Below are positions 20,371 through 32,610 of a stretch of 64,000 nucleotides of DNA, piece after piece. The stretch comes from Hemileia vastatrix. Its lineage: Eukaryota > Basidiomycota > Pucciniomycetes > Pucciniales > Zaghouaniaceae. The notes under the pieces are model-generated. The model searched no databases, had not been told where the DNA came from, and saw only the letters and a program-made list of their open reading frames with translations. Position 1 is the stretch's first letter; the number at the start of each line of letters is the position of its first letter. Where the stretch lies: the NCBI GenBank assembly GCA_030280995.1, contig JASXTE010000002.1, positions 18,745,683 to 18,809,682 of the forward strand, in the 5' to 3' direction. The translations under genes and the position numbers were made by a program.

Positions 20371-22799
20371 ATGTCAAGTCTCAGATGTGTTGGACAGTTC
20401 TCAATAACAATTGATCAAATTTATATGAATGTAATTTCAAGATTTCAAAACTCACCGACCCCCACGATTTTACAGCGAGGCCATTCAAATGTTCATATTT
20501 TTGGACTATTTGAAGAAAGAAAACCAACCCTTGTCGGTAATCTTTCTCAAGTGCAGAGTCAGCACATTGGACCACTATTGGGTGACATTAGCTCTGGATC
20601 TCACCATTTAAACCAAAGAAGTGCCTTGAATCCTATGAAGCCTTTCTATTTTCATGCTTACTTGGTTCCAGTTTTTGGTAATCAGTATCAACTTTGGGGA
20701 TGCCTCTTTTCTTCAAGTACACTAATCAGTCTTGCTAAAGAAGCATTTTCTTCTGCACAAATCGATTTATGTCCAATCCTGAACTACGACTCCACTATCT
20801 TTTTTAATATCCCGCATATAATTTTTGAAGGCTCTTTCCAAATATCTCAGAGTACTCAAGATTGGAAAGCTGATCAACTTATCCAAGGAATCAAAACAGT
20901 TCTCAAAACACATCAACTTCAAGCAATAAATTTTATGATTGACAATGAACGAATGTTAAAGGAAAAGTTGGATATCATGTGGAGGCACCAGGACAACCAT
21001 TGGCTTAGAACTGGATTCGATGACTATAAAGATCAGTTTCCTAACAATCAATTAACGCCTGAAGGAAACGGGTCAATACTTGCTGATGATATGGGTTTGG
21101 GAAAGACACTTTCAACTCTTTCTCTTATAAGTGCAACTCAAGGTGAAGCAAGAAAATTTCAGGTATCAGAAAATCAAGAAGGTATTAATCGGAGTTCAGC
21201 CACACTGATTATATGCCCCCTGGCAACACTATCAAATTGGATCAATGAAATAAGTGTGCACTTTGAAGATAATGCGCTTCCTTTCAAGGTTCTTTATGGG
21301 AAGGATTGTCAAAATACTAATGTCAATGAGCTACAGGACACTGCTATTGTTTTAACGACCTATGAAATAGCTAGCCCAACGATGTCAAAAAATCAAAGCC
21401 AAAAAAAGATACCGGTGACTCAAATGCTCTTTTGGTATAGAGTTGTTTTAGATGAAGCTCAGTTAGTGCCCATTTCTATATCTAAAACTTAAAACTTAAT
21501 TTTTATAATCTATTTTTATAAATATTCTTTTAGTTACATTAAAAATCCTTACTCGCAGAGGGCTCAAACAATATTTGACTTGGAATCCCAACACCGACTA
21601 TGCTTGACTGGAACTCCACTTCAGAACAGGCCCACTGACCTTCAAAGTCTCATATTTTTTCTTAGATTCGAAAAGTGGCAAGAAGACTGGTTATGGAAGA
21701 ATTTCCTTTTTCCAGGTTTGCAAAAAGGAAAGGCTAATTCTATTAAATCAATCAATCACTTAATGAAAGTCATAAGCCTACGTAGAACAAAGGATGCAAT
21801 TTTGTCTCTTCCAAAAAAGATTCAAAGGGGGATATCGGTTCAATTAGCAGATCCATGGAGGTCTAAACTTGATGTGCTTCAAGAAGGATTCACTGAGCGA
21901 TATGGGCCCTCCAGAAGCACTGACTTACCTTGGGACTCATCTGAGTTTCTAAGAGAGCTGATGATTTTAAGAAAATTCTGCAACCATCCAATCTACAAAA
22001 ATCTGGATGAAACTCCAACTTTTGATTTCACCTGGCAGCATTCCGCAAAGATTTGTCATCTTATAGGCCACTTAAAAAAATTTTTGTCTGGTGAAAGGGG
22101 TATAAATTTTCCAAAAGCTGTTATATTCTCCAACTTTGCAGACTTTTTGCAGATGTAAGTGATTCTATAATGAATTGTTTTACAAAATTGTGTTGGCTTA
22201 TTAAAAACAATTTTCTAATATTTCAAAATAGAATAAAAATGGCTTTAGATGACCACAATATTAGGTATACCCAGCTTACGGGTGAACTCAGCAGGACAAA
22301 GCGAGACAAAAATATGCATGAATTCCATTTTAATAAAAATTGCCAAGTTTTGGTTGGAACGATTCAGGCTGCAGGAGTGGGTATAGATCTCAGGTGTGCT
22401 CAAAATGTATATATAATGGTGAGCTCAATGTCTTTTTTTTCATATTAAGAACAAAAATATTAAATTTTTTATATGTTCAATGTTGAAATAGGAGCCAAAT
22501 TGGAATCCAGCAGTTGAGCAACAGGCTGCTGATCGGCTGTATAGAATGGGGCAGCAAAATGAAGTAAATGTTTTAAATTATTTTGTACAAGGAAGTATAG
22601 AATTCAGCATGTATAAGATTCAAAGAAAAAAAATGGAGCTAACAATGTAAGCCAAATTTCATTTCTATAAATTTTAATGATAATAGTAATCATTAAAATT
22701 CTGTTTTTGTTTTCAAGGCTAAGTGTCCCAAACAGTGGAAATGAGGAGTATGAGTGTGCAAACCTATTATTAAGGGAGTTTGTCAATCACTCACATTAG
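20371..22799 (+). CDS. SNF2-family helicase (Rad5/Rad16-like core, no RING)
   Basis: Five exons (20371-21461, 21534-22154, 22232-22418, 22492-22646, 22718-22799) join to an intact 711-residue frame. SNF2 proteins are ATP-driven DNA translocases that remodel chromatin or repair forks. Motif I is ILADDMGLGKT (about 237-247) and motif Ia is LIICPLATLSNW. The DEAH box is completed only by splicing: exon 1 ends GATGAAGCTCA and exon 2 supplies T. Then come LCLTGTPLQN (about 385), the C-terminal domain with FSNFADFLQ, and motif VI QAADRLYRMGQQ (about 644). The stretch between lobes has LRKFCNHP but no RING or HIRAN pattern, so it is shorter than Rad5. Its 3' end overlaps by 17 bp the converging gene at 22783-23904. 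Unlike its neighbours it has no stops. Confidence 0.93.
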
Positions 22800-23904
22800 A
22801 GGAAGAAAGAATTTCAAGGAGAGCAGTTAAATTTATGGGATTTTGAGGATTTAAAAGTCTGAGTTGTTGAGGATTTAGAGATGCAAGATATAAGGGAGAA
22901 TAACAGTCATTCGGCAAACCTCGGGGGACATGAGAAGGATTAAGGTTAGGGGATAATGTTGAAACCAAACTGATTCTTTTGTACAAGGCCAAGTCCTTTA
23001 GCACACTTCCAGAGTAGGTTGAATTATCTCAAATATCAAAGTGTTGTTGGTCAAGATATTGTGCAACTTAAGAAAAATCTTCAGACCTCCATTGCATTAA
23101 GATATGTCTTAACGATCCATCATTATCAATTTCGGTGTCTGAACAACACTTGATGTTTGTGAAAAGGTTGTGATAAGTTTCACAATGTGGAAGTTGTTTA
23201 AGAATTTTAGTTTGGTTAACTGAATTCTAAGAATCTTTGTTATTTGAAATAAAGGTCATAAATAAAAACGGTTGAAAAAAAAGGGATTTTCATACTTTTT
23301 TTTTTATTCTATATTTATGCTTTCTCACTTTGATTATTTCTTGAGAGCTATGAGAATCCTTCCCAAGTCTTAATCTATCAGCATGACCTAAAAACCAACG
23401 GTGAAGAACTCCTATTTGATTTGAGAAGCTAATTTGAGTTGAGTCAATTGGATATGCAATCAAATTATTGGTTTTTAAGGCATTGTCCCAGTGTTTAATG
23501 AGAATATTTGCCAAGACCTGGTTCCATTTGTCAAACCAATCTAGGTTCCAAGCGAAAGTTGATCCTGGGAAACCACACATGCGAAGGTGCTCAATAAAAG
23601 ATTCACGGAAAATTGGTGGAAACTTTTCTGAAACTGCTGAATTTGATTCTGGATGAGGTAGTTCAAAGGCAATGTTGCAAGAATTCATGTCGAATGATGA
23701 AAATCTGTCTAATTGCTCTTCAGTAGGGTTTTGTTTCCATCCATTTGATTCTGGTGACATATCCAAAAGTGAACGACAAAAATTGTGTATAGATCTACAA
23801 AAGTGAGAATTGAATGGAGGCAAAGTCTCATTAAAAATTCTATTAAGTGTTCTTGTGTTTGTGGGCAGGTTTCCATGAGGAAAGTAAGAGCTACTAGGGT
23901 TCAT
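22783..23904 (-). pseudogene. Broken paralogue of the 28768-30445 gene
   Basis: Two exons (23904-23296 and 23226-22783) would encode 350 residues of no known family. Two in-frame stops in exon 2 (TAA after SEDFS, TGA after QQHFDI) break it; both are single C-to-T changes from Gln and Arg codons. It matches the intact protein at 28768-30445. Exon 1 shares the WNQV... block ending in a basic segment, with the splice at the same place (KYRIKKK versus KRYRTK, phase 0). Exon 2 shares CCSDTE versus CISDIEE and VPRGLPNDCYS versus VPKYLPKNCYS. It lacks the Pro-rich N-terminus of its relative. Function unknown. Confidence 0.7.
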
Positions 23905-24979
23905 AAATAATTAGATTAAGAAAGTGTTCAATTAAATTAAACAAAGAGGAAGGATAAATTGTTGAGCTCCAAAACTTTATGATCAAAGTTGATTTAAGGA
24001 GAAATATCACAAAAATTAAGAATAAGAAATATTTCAACTTTATGGAATTATAATATGCATAAATTATATTTTTATATGCAACTTGAACTCAAAAGGAATG
24101 GTATAAAATAAAGAGAATGATTATGTGATAAAAGCAGACTCATTTAAGAAACGGATTTTTTTTTCTTTTCAAAAAATTCTTCCACAAAAATAATTTGTTA
24201 AATGTGAGGCTATGTTCATTTTTTGATTACCAAAAAATTATTTTTGGTCCAATATGATAGTAATACATATTCTATTGAGTAATTTTTTTCAACCTGAATA
24301 AATAGACTAGAGTTTCACTTCATCACATTTATGTATGAAAATTTATACAAGGTTTCAGCTTTTATGTAATTCTTTAAGGTTTACACTTTTGTAGCATCTA
24401 TTATTTGAGTATTTTTGATTTTTTCTTTATAGAAAATTCTACCTAGTACAGACCAATTTTCAAATTGAAAGAAATATGTTTGTGATTGTTTTTTACAAAA
24501 TATTAAACTTATTTTTGGGTTTAACTTTGATTTTTGGGGTAATTTTTTAAATAATTATGTTAAAAATATGGATTACTTTTCTTATAGTCCATAACTAAGA
24601 ATTTTTATCAAAATCAAATAATTATAGGGTAGTTAGATATAACTCAGAAGGCATTTGATAGAAAAATAATTAAGATGCTTGTGCGTACAACAGAATTTTT
24701 TCTATGATAGAAAATATTCTGATAAACATGCATGCATTGTTGTACAAATGCAGAGAGTATACAGAATACAAATAAAGTAGACTGCATAAATTTAAATTAA
24801 TATATAATTTATCCGATTAAAAATAAAACATTTAAACTTAAATAATTTCAACACATATTCCATCATATTCTTTTGATAAAAAAATGTAGCTTATATTAGC
24901 TAGTGCCTTTCAAAAAAAGGAATACCTTCAATCGGTAACTTCGAATAGCTAACTTATTCCTACAATTATCACAATTACA
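23905..24979. other. AT-rich intergenic region
   Basis: Between the divergent pseudogene and the transposase gene. No frame or repeat that I can support; it would hold promoters for both. Confidence 0.4.
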
Positions 24980-27900
24980 ATGCCTCCATTTTTTCATGTA
25001 TGTCAATGTCAAGATCTTGGATGTGTCAATAGAAAGTATCAAACTTCTTCTGGGTCCTTTGAAGTTGGTATGGCTTTCAAAAGCTCTAATTCTTATGCAA
25101 AACATCAAGAGGAAAGAAATAGGAAGGCCCAGATGGTTATTTCTTCCAACAATCCACTTAACATTGGAAGTTTCCGCTCCACAGAAACAGTAAGCTGTAT
25201 ATCTATAGTTCAATGTGAGAATTAAAGTCTTTATGATGTTTCAATGATTTATTACATAGGGGCAGAAGTATCTTCAACAGTCTCTAGAAACTCAAAACTT
25301 GGGGAACGGTATAGCCAAATAATTATGTGGCAGGCAGAAAAGCTTTCTCTGATTCATCATTTGAGCAAAGAAGGTTGTACTCAATTTTTGGATGAAGAAA
25401 TTAAGAAGCTCAAACTTCTAGGTGATAGCGGAATACTGGATTCTGATAGCATTGTCCGCCTGGTCCCACACTCGATAGATACAGTTTTTAGTCGATTAAA
25501 GCTCAATCAATCATTTTTCACTAAAACATGTTGTCCTAAATGCTTTGCTCTTTATGAGTATAAATCTGAATCTCAACCATCTATACTATTTTGCAATCAA
25601 CCGTTTCTTTCATCATCAAAGCGCTATTTAAAAATGTTTGGAGCAGGACAAATTGCAGTTAAATGTGATGAAAGGCTGTATTTGATGGAGGAACATCAAG
25701 AACATGTAAAATACTTATCTCTTAAAACATTTCATCACCATTCTTTTATTGACTGGCTTAAGGAAAAGATCAAACTGTTCAAATTTGAGCTTCTGATTGA
25801 GAAGAAAACCCCTGTGGCAGAACGTGTAGAGTATGATTTGATGAAGGATGTTTGTGATGGTTCAATTTGGAAAAACTTTCCCATAACCACTCCAGCTCTG
25901 GATAGCAATGATGATGAATATACGATAACTTCAGGCAACTAAATGTTTACTTTATATGTCGACTGGTTTAGGCCTGGTGGCAATAGGATTGGAGGTCATC
26001 AGAAGTCTGTAGGCAATATTATGATGGTGTGTATGAACCTACCTCAAGAAGATAGATATAAAATGGAAAATCTTTTTTTGTATGCTATTATACCCGGACC
26101 AACAGAACCCACAAGTGAACAGCTTAATCACCTTCTAAAACCACGGGTTAATGATCTACAAACTCTATGGGATGGTATATTGATTGAAAAGACACATCTT
26201 TATCCACGAGGCCGGAAATTAAGAGTTGCATTGTTCTCTTTGATAGGTGACATTCCTGCAATACGAAAATTGGCTGGCTTTTTGAGTCACTCTGCAAAAA
26301 TGTTCTGCTCTTTCTGTAATATCTCTAAAGATGAAATTAGTGAAAAGAATGTGGGAAATTTTTCATTACGGAATCATGAGGATCATATGTGCTGGGCAAC
26401 AAAGTGGAAAAATTCTAAGTCACATTGGGAGCGTGTATCAATTGTTCAAAATCATGGGGTACAATGGAGTGAGCTGAGTAACCTTGAATATTGGCGTCCA
26501 ACTGAATATTGCTCAATTGATGTTATGCATTCACATATGCTTGGCAACCTAAAAGATCACAGTCTAAGCTATTTTCAAATCTAAAATGCAGCAAAAGATC
26601 TAGAAAGAAAGCTGGAAAAGGATAAAAATTGGCATGTAAGAGAAGAAGATGATGATTTCTTTTCTGATACTTCACTGCACAAACATTCTAAAAAACGTAG
26701 AAGTAGCTTAAGCACCACGAATAATGATGATGATGATACAGGACACACGAGACAGCACAAGCGGCAAAGACGTACGAGTTCAAGAAAGTCATCAAGTCAT
26801 CATGGACTAGATAATGAAGGATTGGGAACAAATCGATCAAGAAGCCAGAGTAGGTCATCCAGCTCCAAATTTATTCTTCCATATAGCGATGTGGCCTCAA
26901 TACAGTCTCACAGCAGTGACAGTAGGAATTCATTGTATAACTTAAGGCAAAGAAGCATTAGCATATCACAGAGTGAAGGATCTCACTCATCAAATGAGAC
27001 AGCTAGAGATGAAGAAAATAAAAGGAAAGGTAAGGAGAAAGAAAATGAAGGTAGTAGTAATCCACGAATCACAGAAGGAGAGCTACAGGTTGTATGGAAG
27101 ATGATTGATCAAGTAAGAAGACCTTCCTGGCTAACACGAGTTCCAAAATCAGTAGGATCTAAAAAGGCAGGATCCCTCAAGGCAGCAGAATGGCACATGC
27201 TGTATACTCTCTACTTCCCTTTGTCACTTATACCCCTTTGGTTTGAAAAATTTAAAGAATCTGAATCTTCAGCTTCCTCAGCTGATAAACCAAGAGAATA
27301 TTATCTTCTCAAGTCACTTGTAACATTATACTCGATCACCAATTTTTTGACATTAAAAAATATACAGACTAATGAGCTTAAAGATCTAGATCAATTTCTG
27401 TTAGAGTATCGTGAGTGCCTTGAAGAGGGTTGGAAGAATATTAATGCAAAGCCAAATCTGCATATCACTCAACATTATCCTGAAATGATAAAGCGTCTTG
27501 GTCCACCATCAGGTACAGCTACTTGGTCTGGAGAGCGGGTGAATCATATATTATCTGAAATTCCAAACAATCTCCATCCACGTATGTAATGTTTGTAAGC
27601 AATGATTTAAAACTCATCTGTGCTAATTTATTAATATTTACCACAGGAGAGATACCGCTAACAATGCTCAAACATTGGTATCGGAAGTCTAGGGTATTAG
27701 ATCTTGGTGAAGCTGAAGATAATGATCAATGTGAGACTAAAAAAATCCATATTGATCTCGATAAACAAAACAAATGGATCCATCTAAGTATGGCATTATT
27801 TACTAAATGGGTAAGGGCACAAATGGGAAAAGAAACTTCAAGACGGGCTTTGACACCATCAAAGAAAAGTGGGGATTGGGTAGTTGAAAATGTAGCAAGC

Positions 27901-28341
27901 ATATTGATACATGGAAAGAGGTTTACTAGTTACCATCGACACATTGCTAATTCAACAATTGAATTCTACTATGGAAAAGATAGCCAGTTTGGGCAAATTG
28001 ATGATCTTTTCAGATCAAAGGAAGAGATTGATCAAATATATTTAATAGTAAGTCCTTTCAAAGAGCTCCGTCCAGAAGAAACATCAAAGGATCCCTATGA
28101 GCTTTTCCCACAAGTGCATTGTCGGTTAGTAAGAGTAGCCAAAGCAACTCAAATTGTGATTAAGAAAGATGCAATAATTGGACATGCAGCTACTGTCGAG
28201 CACAAAAAAGGAATGTTTGGAATCAAAGACGAGGTTGTCACTGCCATTGGACTGCAGACAGTAGTGCATGAAAAAATTAATCAAATTTATTTTCTGTTGA
28301 CTAACATCTTTGTGTTAATTTGGGATTGGGGAAATTTGTAG
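24980..28341 (+). pseudogene. Tnp2 transposase (CACTA/Plavaka-like), two in-frame stops
   Basis: Three exons (24980-25196, 25260-27581, 27647-28341) make a frame of 1,077 residues interrupted by TAA at 25940 and 26582. Both stops sit where C-to-T in CAA (Gln) would make them. The N-terminus has CQCQDLGC and later CCPKCFALY, Cys motifs usual in fungal Tnp2 proteins. The Tnp2 core starts at TLYVDWFRPGGNRIGG (conserved D), then MMVCMNLPQEDRYKMEN, IIPGPTEPTSEQLNHLL, LFSLIGDIPAIRKLAGF and FCSFCNIS. A basic Ser/Arg-rich insert lies around 26690-27060. Near the end GPPSGTATWSGERVNH matches the usual FERLN region. The intron 1 donor is uncertain: GTAAGC at 25190 breaks the frame, GTATAT at 25197 keeps it. 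Element ends were not found. Confidence 0.88.
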
Positions 28342-28767
28342 GATTGGTGATATTTGTAAATGGTGAAAGAAATAATTCAATGCTCGATTAAAAAATGCAA
28401 TGCATCCAACTTACCTTATCATAAATCAGTGAACAATTACTTTGGTTGCTTTTATTGCGAGAGAACCCATGCTTTCAAAGAGTCATTTTTATCTTAAATG
28501 TAAGAATGAAAGAAATAAAATCATGATAATGAGAAATATGATAAAATTTTTACTTAATGAATGATCTTCTTGCTCATTCATCTACTATAAATAGTTTGAC
28601 CTTCCAACTTTAGCTGATAGCTATATATTATTCACTTTATTTTTCGACAAAAGAACATACACGTTTACTAGACTATATACATAGTATCTTTTTTTACTTT
28701 AGCTTTGATAGGTATAAATTTTAACAACTGATTATTTTTATTTTATTTTATTTTATTACAGTTCATT
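28342..28767. other. Spacer before the 508-residue gene
   Basis: AT-rich, with ATTTT repeats just before the start codon (28737-28756). No frame. Confidence 0.4.
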
Positions 28768-30445
28768 ATGGATGATAATTTTGAAGGGATGTCTGTTGAC
28801 CCAACCGATTCTGATTGTTTTCCGCCTCAACATACTAATACTGGAAATACTCCTCCACCACCCTCTGCTGATCCACCTCCAGATGCATCTCAATCTGTAC
28901 CACCTAATCCTAACCCACCACCTAATCCCAATCCAGGCCAAGAGTCTCATTCAGAACCGAGAAATTTTAATCCCAATCATCCTTCTGCTTCTGAAAGTGC
29001 TAATCAGCAAGCTGATCAGCTAGGAAGAGATTGGGCTAGTGAAGTATTGAGGGAATTTTTCGGAGACCAATCATCATCTGCTCAGCCTAACCAAGGAGCA
29101 AGCACAAGTGGAGCAGGTAAGTCAAATTTGTAGTGTATTCTTTTATTGAAAAATAACCAATTCAATTAACTTATTTGAATTGTTAGTGAATCCCTCAATC
29201 ATTATGGGTATCAGTGATTACCACAGACTCAATTCAGCAGAGTCTCATGAGCCAGAACGGGGGTTAAGGGCTGTAAGAGGCTTAGTTAGAAGGAATGATG
29301 TTCCCAGGAGCTTGGACAGTCTAAATAAAAATATTTACCACTTTCTGAAGTATTGTCTTGGGGGACCAACACAAATATCAAAATATCCTGCGAGCCCAAC
29401 ACCTTTGGAGATTGAAAATTGGAAAGATTGGAGCCAATTCAAACTAAAAACCATTCAAAATGTCCTAACCCAAGTCCAATCTTCTAACCGTGCCAATTCT
29501 GCAGCTGATCGACAATTTCTGATAACCAATTCTATAGCCTTCTTGCAATCCAAAATTCGACTACCCAAATTTTTTCCAGCACCTGAGCCTCGAGGACTAA
29601 AAGGAGGAGCACCGATCCCACTTTCTGTCAAAAGAAACTTAGAGCCTGAATTGCAAGAAAAAGGTTTTCGGAAATTCGCGTTTGATTGGACTTGCCGTGA
29701 TTTTTCAGAATCAACTTGGAATCAAGTCATGGGAAGCATAGTATGCGACCACTGTACCAGATGGCTCACCACCTTGAATACAATAGATCAGTCAAAGCTT
29801 CAGTTCACTCAATGTGTTATTGAGAAATGGGTAGTTAATAAGGGGAAGGAGATGATAAGGTTGTTTGGGCAAGAAGAGGAAAGGGTAGCAAGAGAAAAGA
29901 TTGAAAAGAGGGCAAGGGCACAAGTAAAACGTTATCGGACCAAGGTAAGTTTTTTATTTTACTTTGCTTTTTGTTATTATGAAGCTGATTTAGTTGGAAT
30001 TCAGATTGCTAGTGCATGCTAAAAGTTAGCAAGAGATCTCTGCAGTGATGTGCCAGGTTTTGTTGTGCTTTTTCATGATACTAGGTGCATCTCTGATATT
30101 GAGGAAGGCCCAGCACCATCCCCAACTGCACCTATCCGAGCTATTCCTGGATGGCGAAATCCTGAACTCAATGATTTGTTTAAAAAAATGGATAAGATGA
30201 CAAAGGACTTAGCCCATACACCAGCTCAAAGAAAATCAGCATTAAAAACATATTCACGGTCATCAGAAAGGAAAGTTGCACAAAATGGTATATTCAATGT
30301 TCCCAAATACCTCCCCAAGAATTGCTATTCAGCAACATTTTTGCAAGGATTATCTGTGAATGAACGTGAGTCACTTGGGGTTGGAGCTGATATTGATCTG
30401 GTAAAGATTCGGGAATCAATTAATAGAGCATCAACATCATCATAA
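28768..30445 (+). CDS. Unknown protein, probable transposon accessory gene
   Basis: Three exons (28768-29116, 29187-29944, 30026-30445) join to an intact 508-residue frame. I do not recognise the family. Residues 20-60 are Pro/Asn-rich (PPPPSADPPPDA, then PNPNP units) and probably disordered. Residues about 120-370 look globular and helical and end in a strongly charged segment, QEEERVAREKIEKRARAQVK. The last exon has CISDIEEGP, an AIPGWRNPELNDLFKKMD block and VPKYLPKNCYS. A broken paralogue lies at 22783-23904 with the same final splice site. The pair flanks the Tnp2 gene, which suggests a CACTA accessory role such as DNA binding; that is inference from position. Intactness beside a broken transposase is notable. 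Confidence 0.75.
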
Positions 30446-30659
30446 CTTAGGTATAACGGTGATCTTCTGTGTAATATAGCTATCTTATATTGAATTTTAT
30501 GTATTCTTTTTTTTTTCAAAGCAGCTTGGTAAATGTTATAAAGTGATATTGAGAGAGAGTAACATTTTATTTAAGAAAAACAAGTAATGTATGAGATATA
30601 AAAATGTATTTTCAACAAATTGATGGTCCATACCTCTTTATGTCACATTTATGTATCCA
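30446..30659. other. 3' flank of the 508-residue gene
   Basis: AT-rich, no frame; it leads into the palindrome array. Confidence 0.35.
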
Positions 30660-32610
30660 TATTAATTTCAATCGAATTTAATGTTGACCAATACAGAGTG
30701 AATACACGCTATGCCACTTATACTTGCCAGGCATTGCTACCATTAAATATGCCAGTATCAAAAATTAATTTTGATTGAAATTAATGAGCATGATAATCAT
30801 GAATTTCTGGAGTCAACTGCTTATTTTAATGCATGGTGCCTTGCCAACATTAATTTTGATCAAAATTACTTTTGATACTGGCATATTGCATGGTGTCTAT
30901 TCCTGGAAAGTGTAAGTGGCATAGTGTGTATTCATTACGTATTGGTCAACATTAATTTCAATAGAATTTAATATTGACATTTTCATATTGAACCCAAACC
31001 AGCAAACGACCCAAAAAATTCTTCATAAAACTGCTCATTAATTTCGATCGAAATTAGTGAGCACCATATACATATTGAATGGTAGTTATATCTGGTGTGT
31101 GTAAGTTGTAAAGCTTGTGTTCAATGTTTATTGTTCAGCATTAATTTTGATTGAAATTAATATTAATGTGTAAATGATATTTACATGCTCAATATGCATT
31201 GTAATGTGTTTACTTAAGAATAGAGTCCCCTTCTTTTCATCTTACATAAAAATGCTTGGTGGCATGTCAAATTCAATTTTTATTAAAATTAATGTTGACA
31301 TGTTACCATGCATAACAGTAAGCAACTGACTGAATAAATTGATGATAATCATGAACCTTAATTTCGATCGAAATTAATGTTGCCAAGTGCAGATTGAAAA
31401 AAAGCTATGCCACTTACACTAGCCAGGCATATCTACTATTTATTATGTATTGGTCAACATTAATTTTTATAGAAATTAATATGGATATGTAAATTTTATA
31501 TTTACCCTCAACATGTATAGTAAATTTCAATACTTAAAAATACTTTCCGTCCTTTACATGTCATGCAAAAAAGCATTATATCATTTCAACATTAATTTTG
31601 ATCAAAATTAATGTTGGCATGCCATTATGCATTGAAACAACTAACTGACTGAAAAATTTCATGATCAAAATGCTCATTAATTTTGATCAAAATTAATGTT
31701 GACCATTACATATTGAATATAAGTAATCTCTGCTTACTCAGACCAGATATAACTACCATTCAATATGTATATGGTCAGCCTTAATTTCGATCGAAATTAA
31801 TAAGAAGTTTTATGAAGAATCTTCTGGGTTGTTTTCTGGCTTGGGTTCAATATGCAAATGTCAACATTAAATTCAATCGAAATTAATGTTGACCAATACA
31901 TAATGAATACACACTATGCCACTTACACTTTCCAGGCATATATACATGCAATATGCCAGTATCAAAAGTAATTTCCATTGAAATTAATGTTGGCAAGGCA
32001 CCATGCATAAAAATAAGCAGTTGACTCCATAAATTCATGATTATCATGCTCATTAATTTGGATCGAAATTAATTTTTGATACTGGCATATTTAATGGTAG
32101 CTATGCCTGGCAAGTGTAAGTGGCATAGCATGTATTCATTATGTATTAGTCAACATTAATTTCGATCGAAATTAATATGGACATGGACTATGCATAAAAT
32201 TCCTATAAGTATAGGTAAGCTAAGCAGTTAGATAAACTGGTTTGATCAAGTACACCATATAAAAATTGATGTTTTAATGCCTTGGTTAATTTCGATCAAA
32301 ATTAATTTTAAGCCATACATGTTGAATTTTATCTATGTCTGTGTAGTCCATGTGAAATGGCTTGTATTCAATATGCAGGGGTCTATATTAATTTCAATCG
32401 AAATTATGAGGTTCATTGCCTCATAAATTTGATGGTTTCTGTCAGTGTTTCATGCATGGTGCCATATGATACTTGTTGATTCCTATCAAAATTAATTTCA
32501 ACACCAATATATTGAATACAAACCATGGCACTTACAGTACTTGGTCATAGCTAAAATTCAATATGCTAGTCTCAAAATTAATTTCGATAGAAATTAATCA
32601 GGATCCATGA
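30660..32610. repeat. Array of about 20 palindromes, centre CGATCG, about 100-bp spacing
   Basis: The consensus is a perfect 22-bp palindrome of half-site ATTAATTTCGA. Copies centre near 30675, 30775, 30862, 30960, 31050, 31152, 31282, 31371, 31472, 31604, 31687, 31792, 31876, 31982, 32062, 32168, 32297, 32396, 32492 and 32587. Many vary only as CGATCG, TGATCA, TGATTG or CAATCG, that is by C/T or G/A at CpG. Spacers are unique or pairwise related and contain no frame. The array lies between two genes that read the same way. Confidence 0.93.
30680..32180. repeat. Large imperfect inverted repeat containing the palindrome array
   Basis: The arms are complementary beyond the palindromes. For example AAATATGCCAGTATC and CACGCTATGCCACTTA near 30690-30760 recur inverted near 32060-32150, and CCATATACATATTGAATGG near 31065 recurs inverted near 31755. 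The centre is about 31420, with arms near 740 bp. Direct repeats with a shift of about 310 bp (31167-31382 versus 31477-31701) lie across the centre. Confidence 0.8.

Noticed and set aside
21451..21492. Loss of the DEAH box (reads DEAQ) and early stop in the SNF2 gene
   Set aside because: A GTTAGT donor and TTTTAG acceptor splice CA to T, restoring His and joining YIKNP; the frame then continues to the normal end.
28756..28950. Trp/Arg-rich frame (-) and Leu/Ile-rich frame (+1)
   Set aside because: Shadows of the Pro-rich first exon of the 508-residue gene.
30660..32610. CRISPR-like array (repeats with spacers)
   Set aside because: The repeat is a palindrome, spacers are of uneven length and pair with each other across a centre, there are no cas genes and the genome is eukaryotic.
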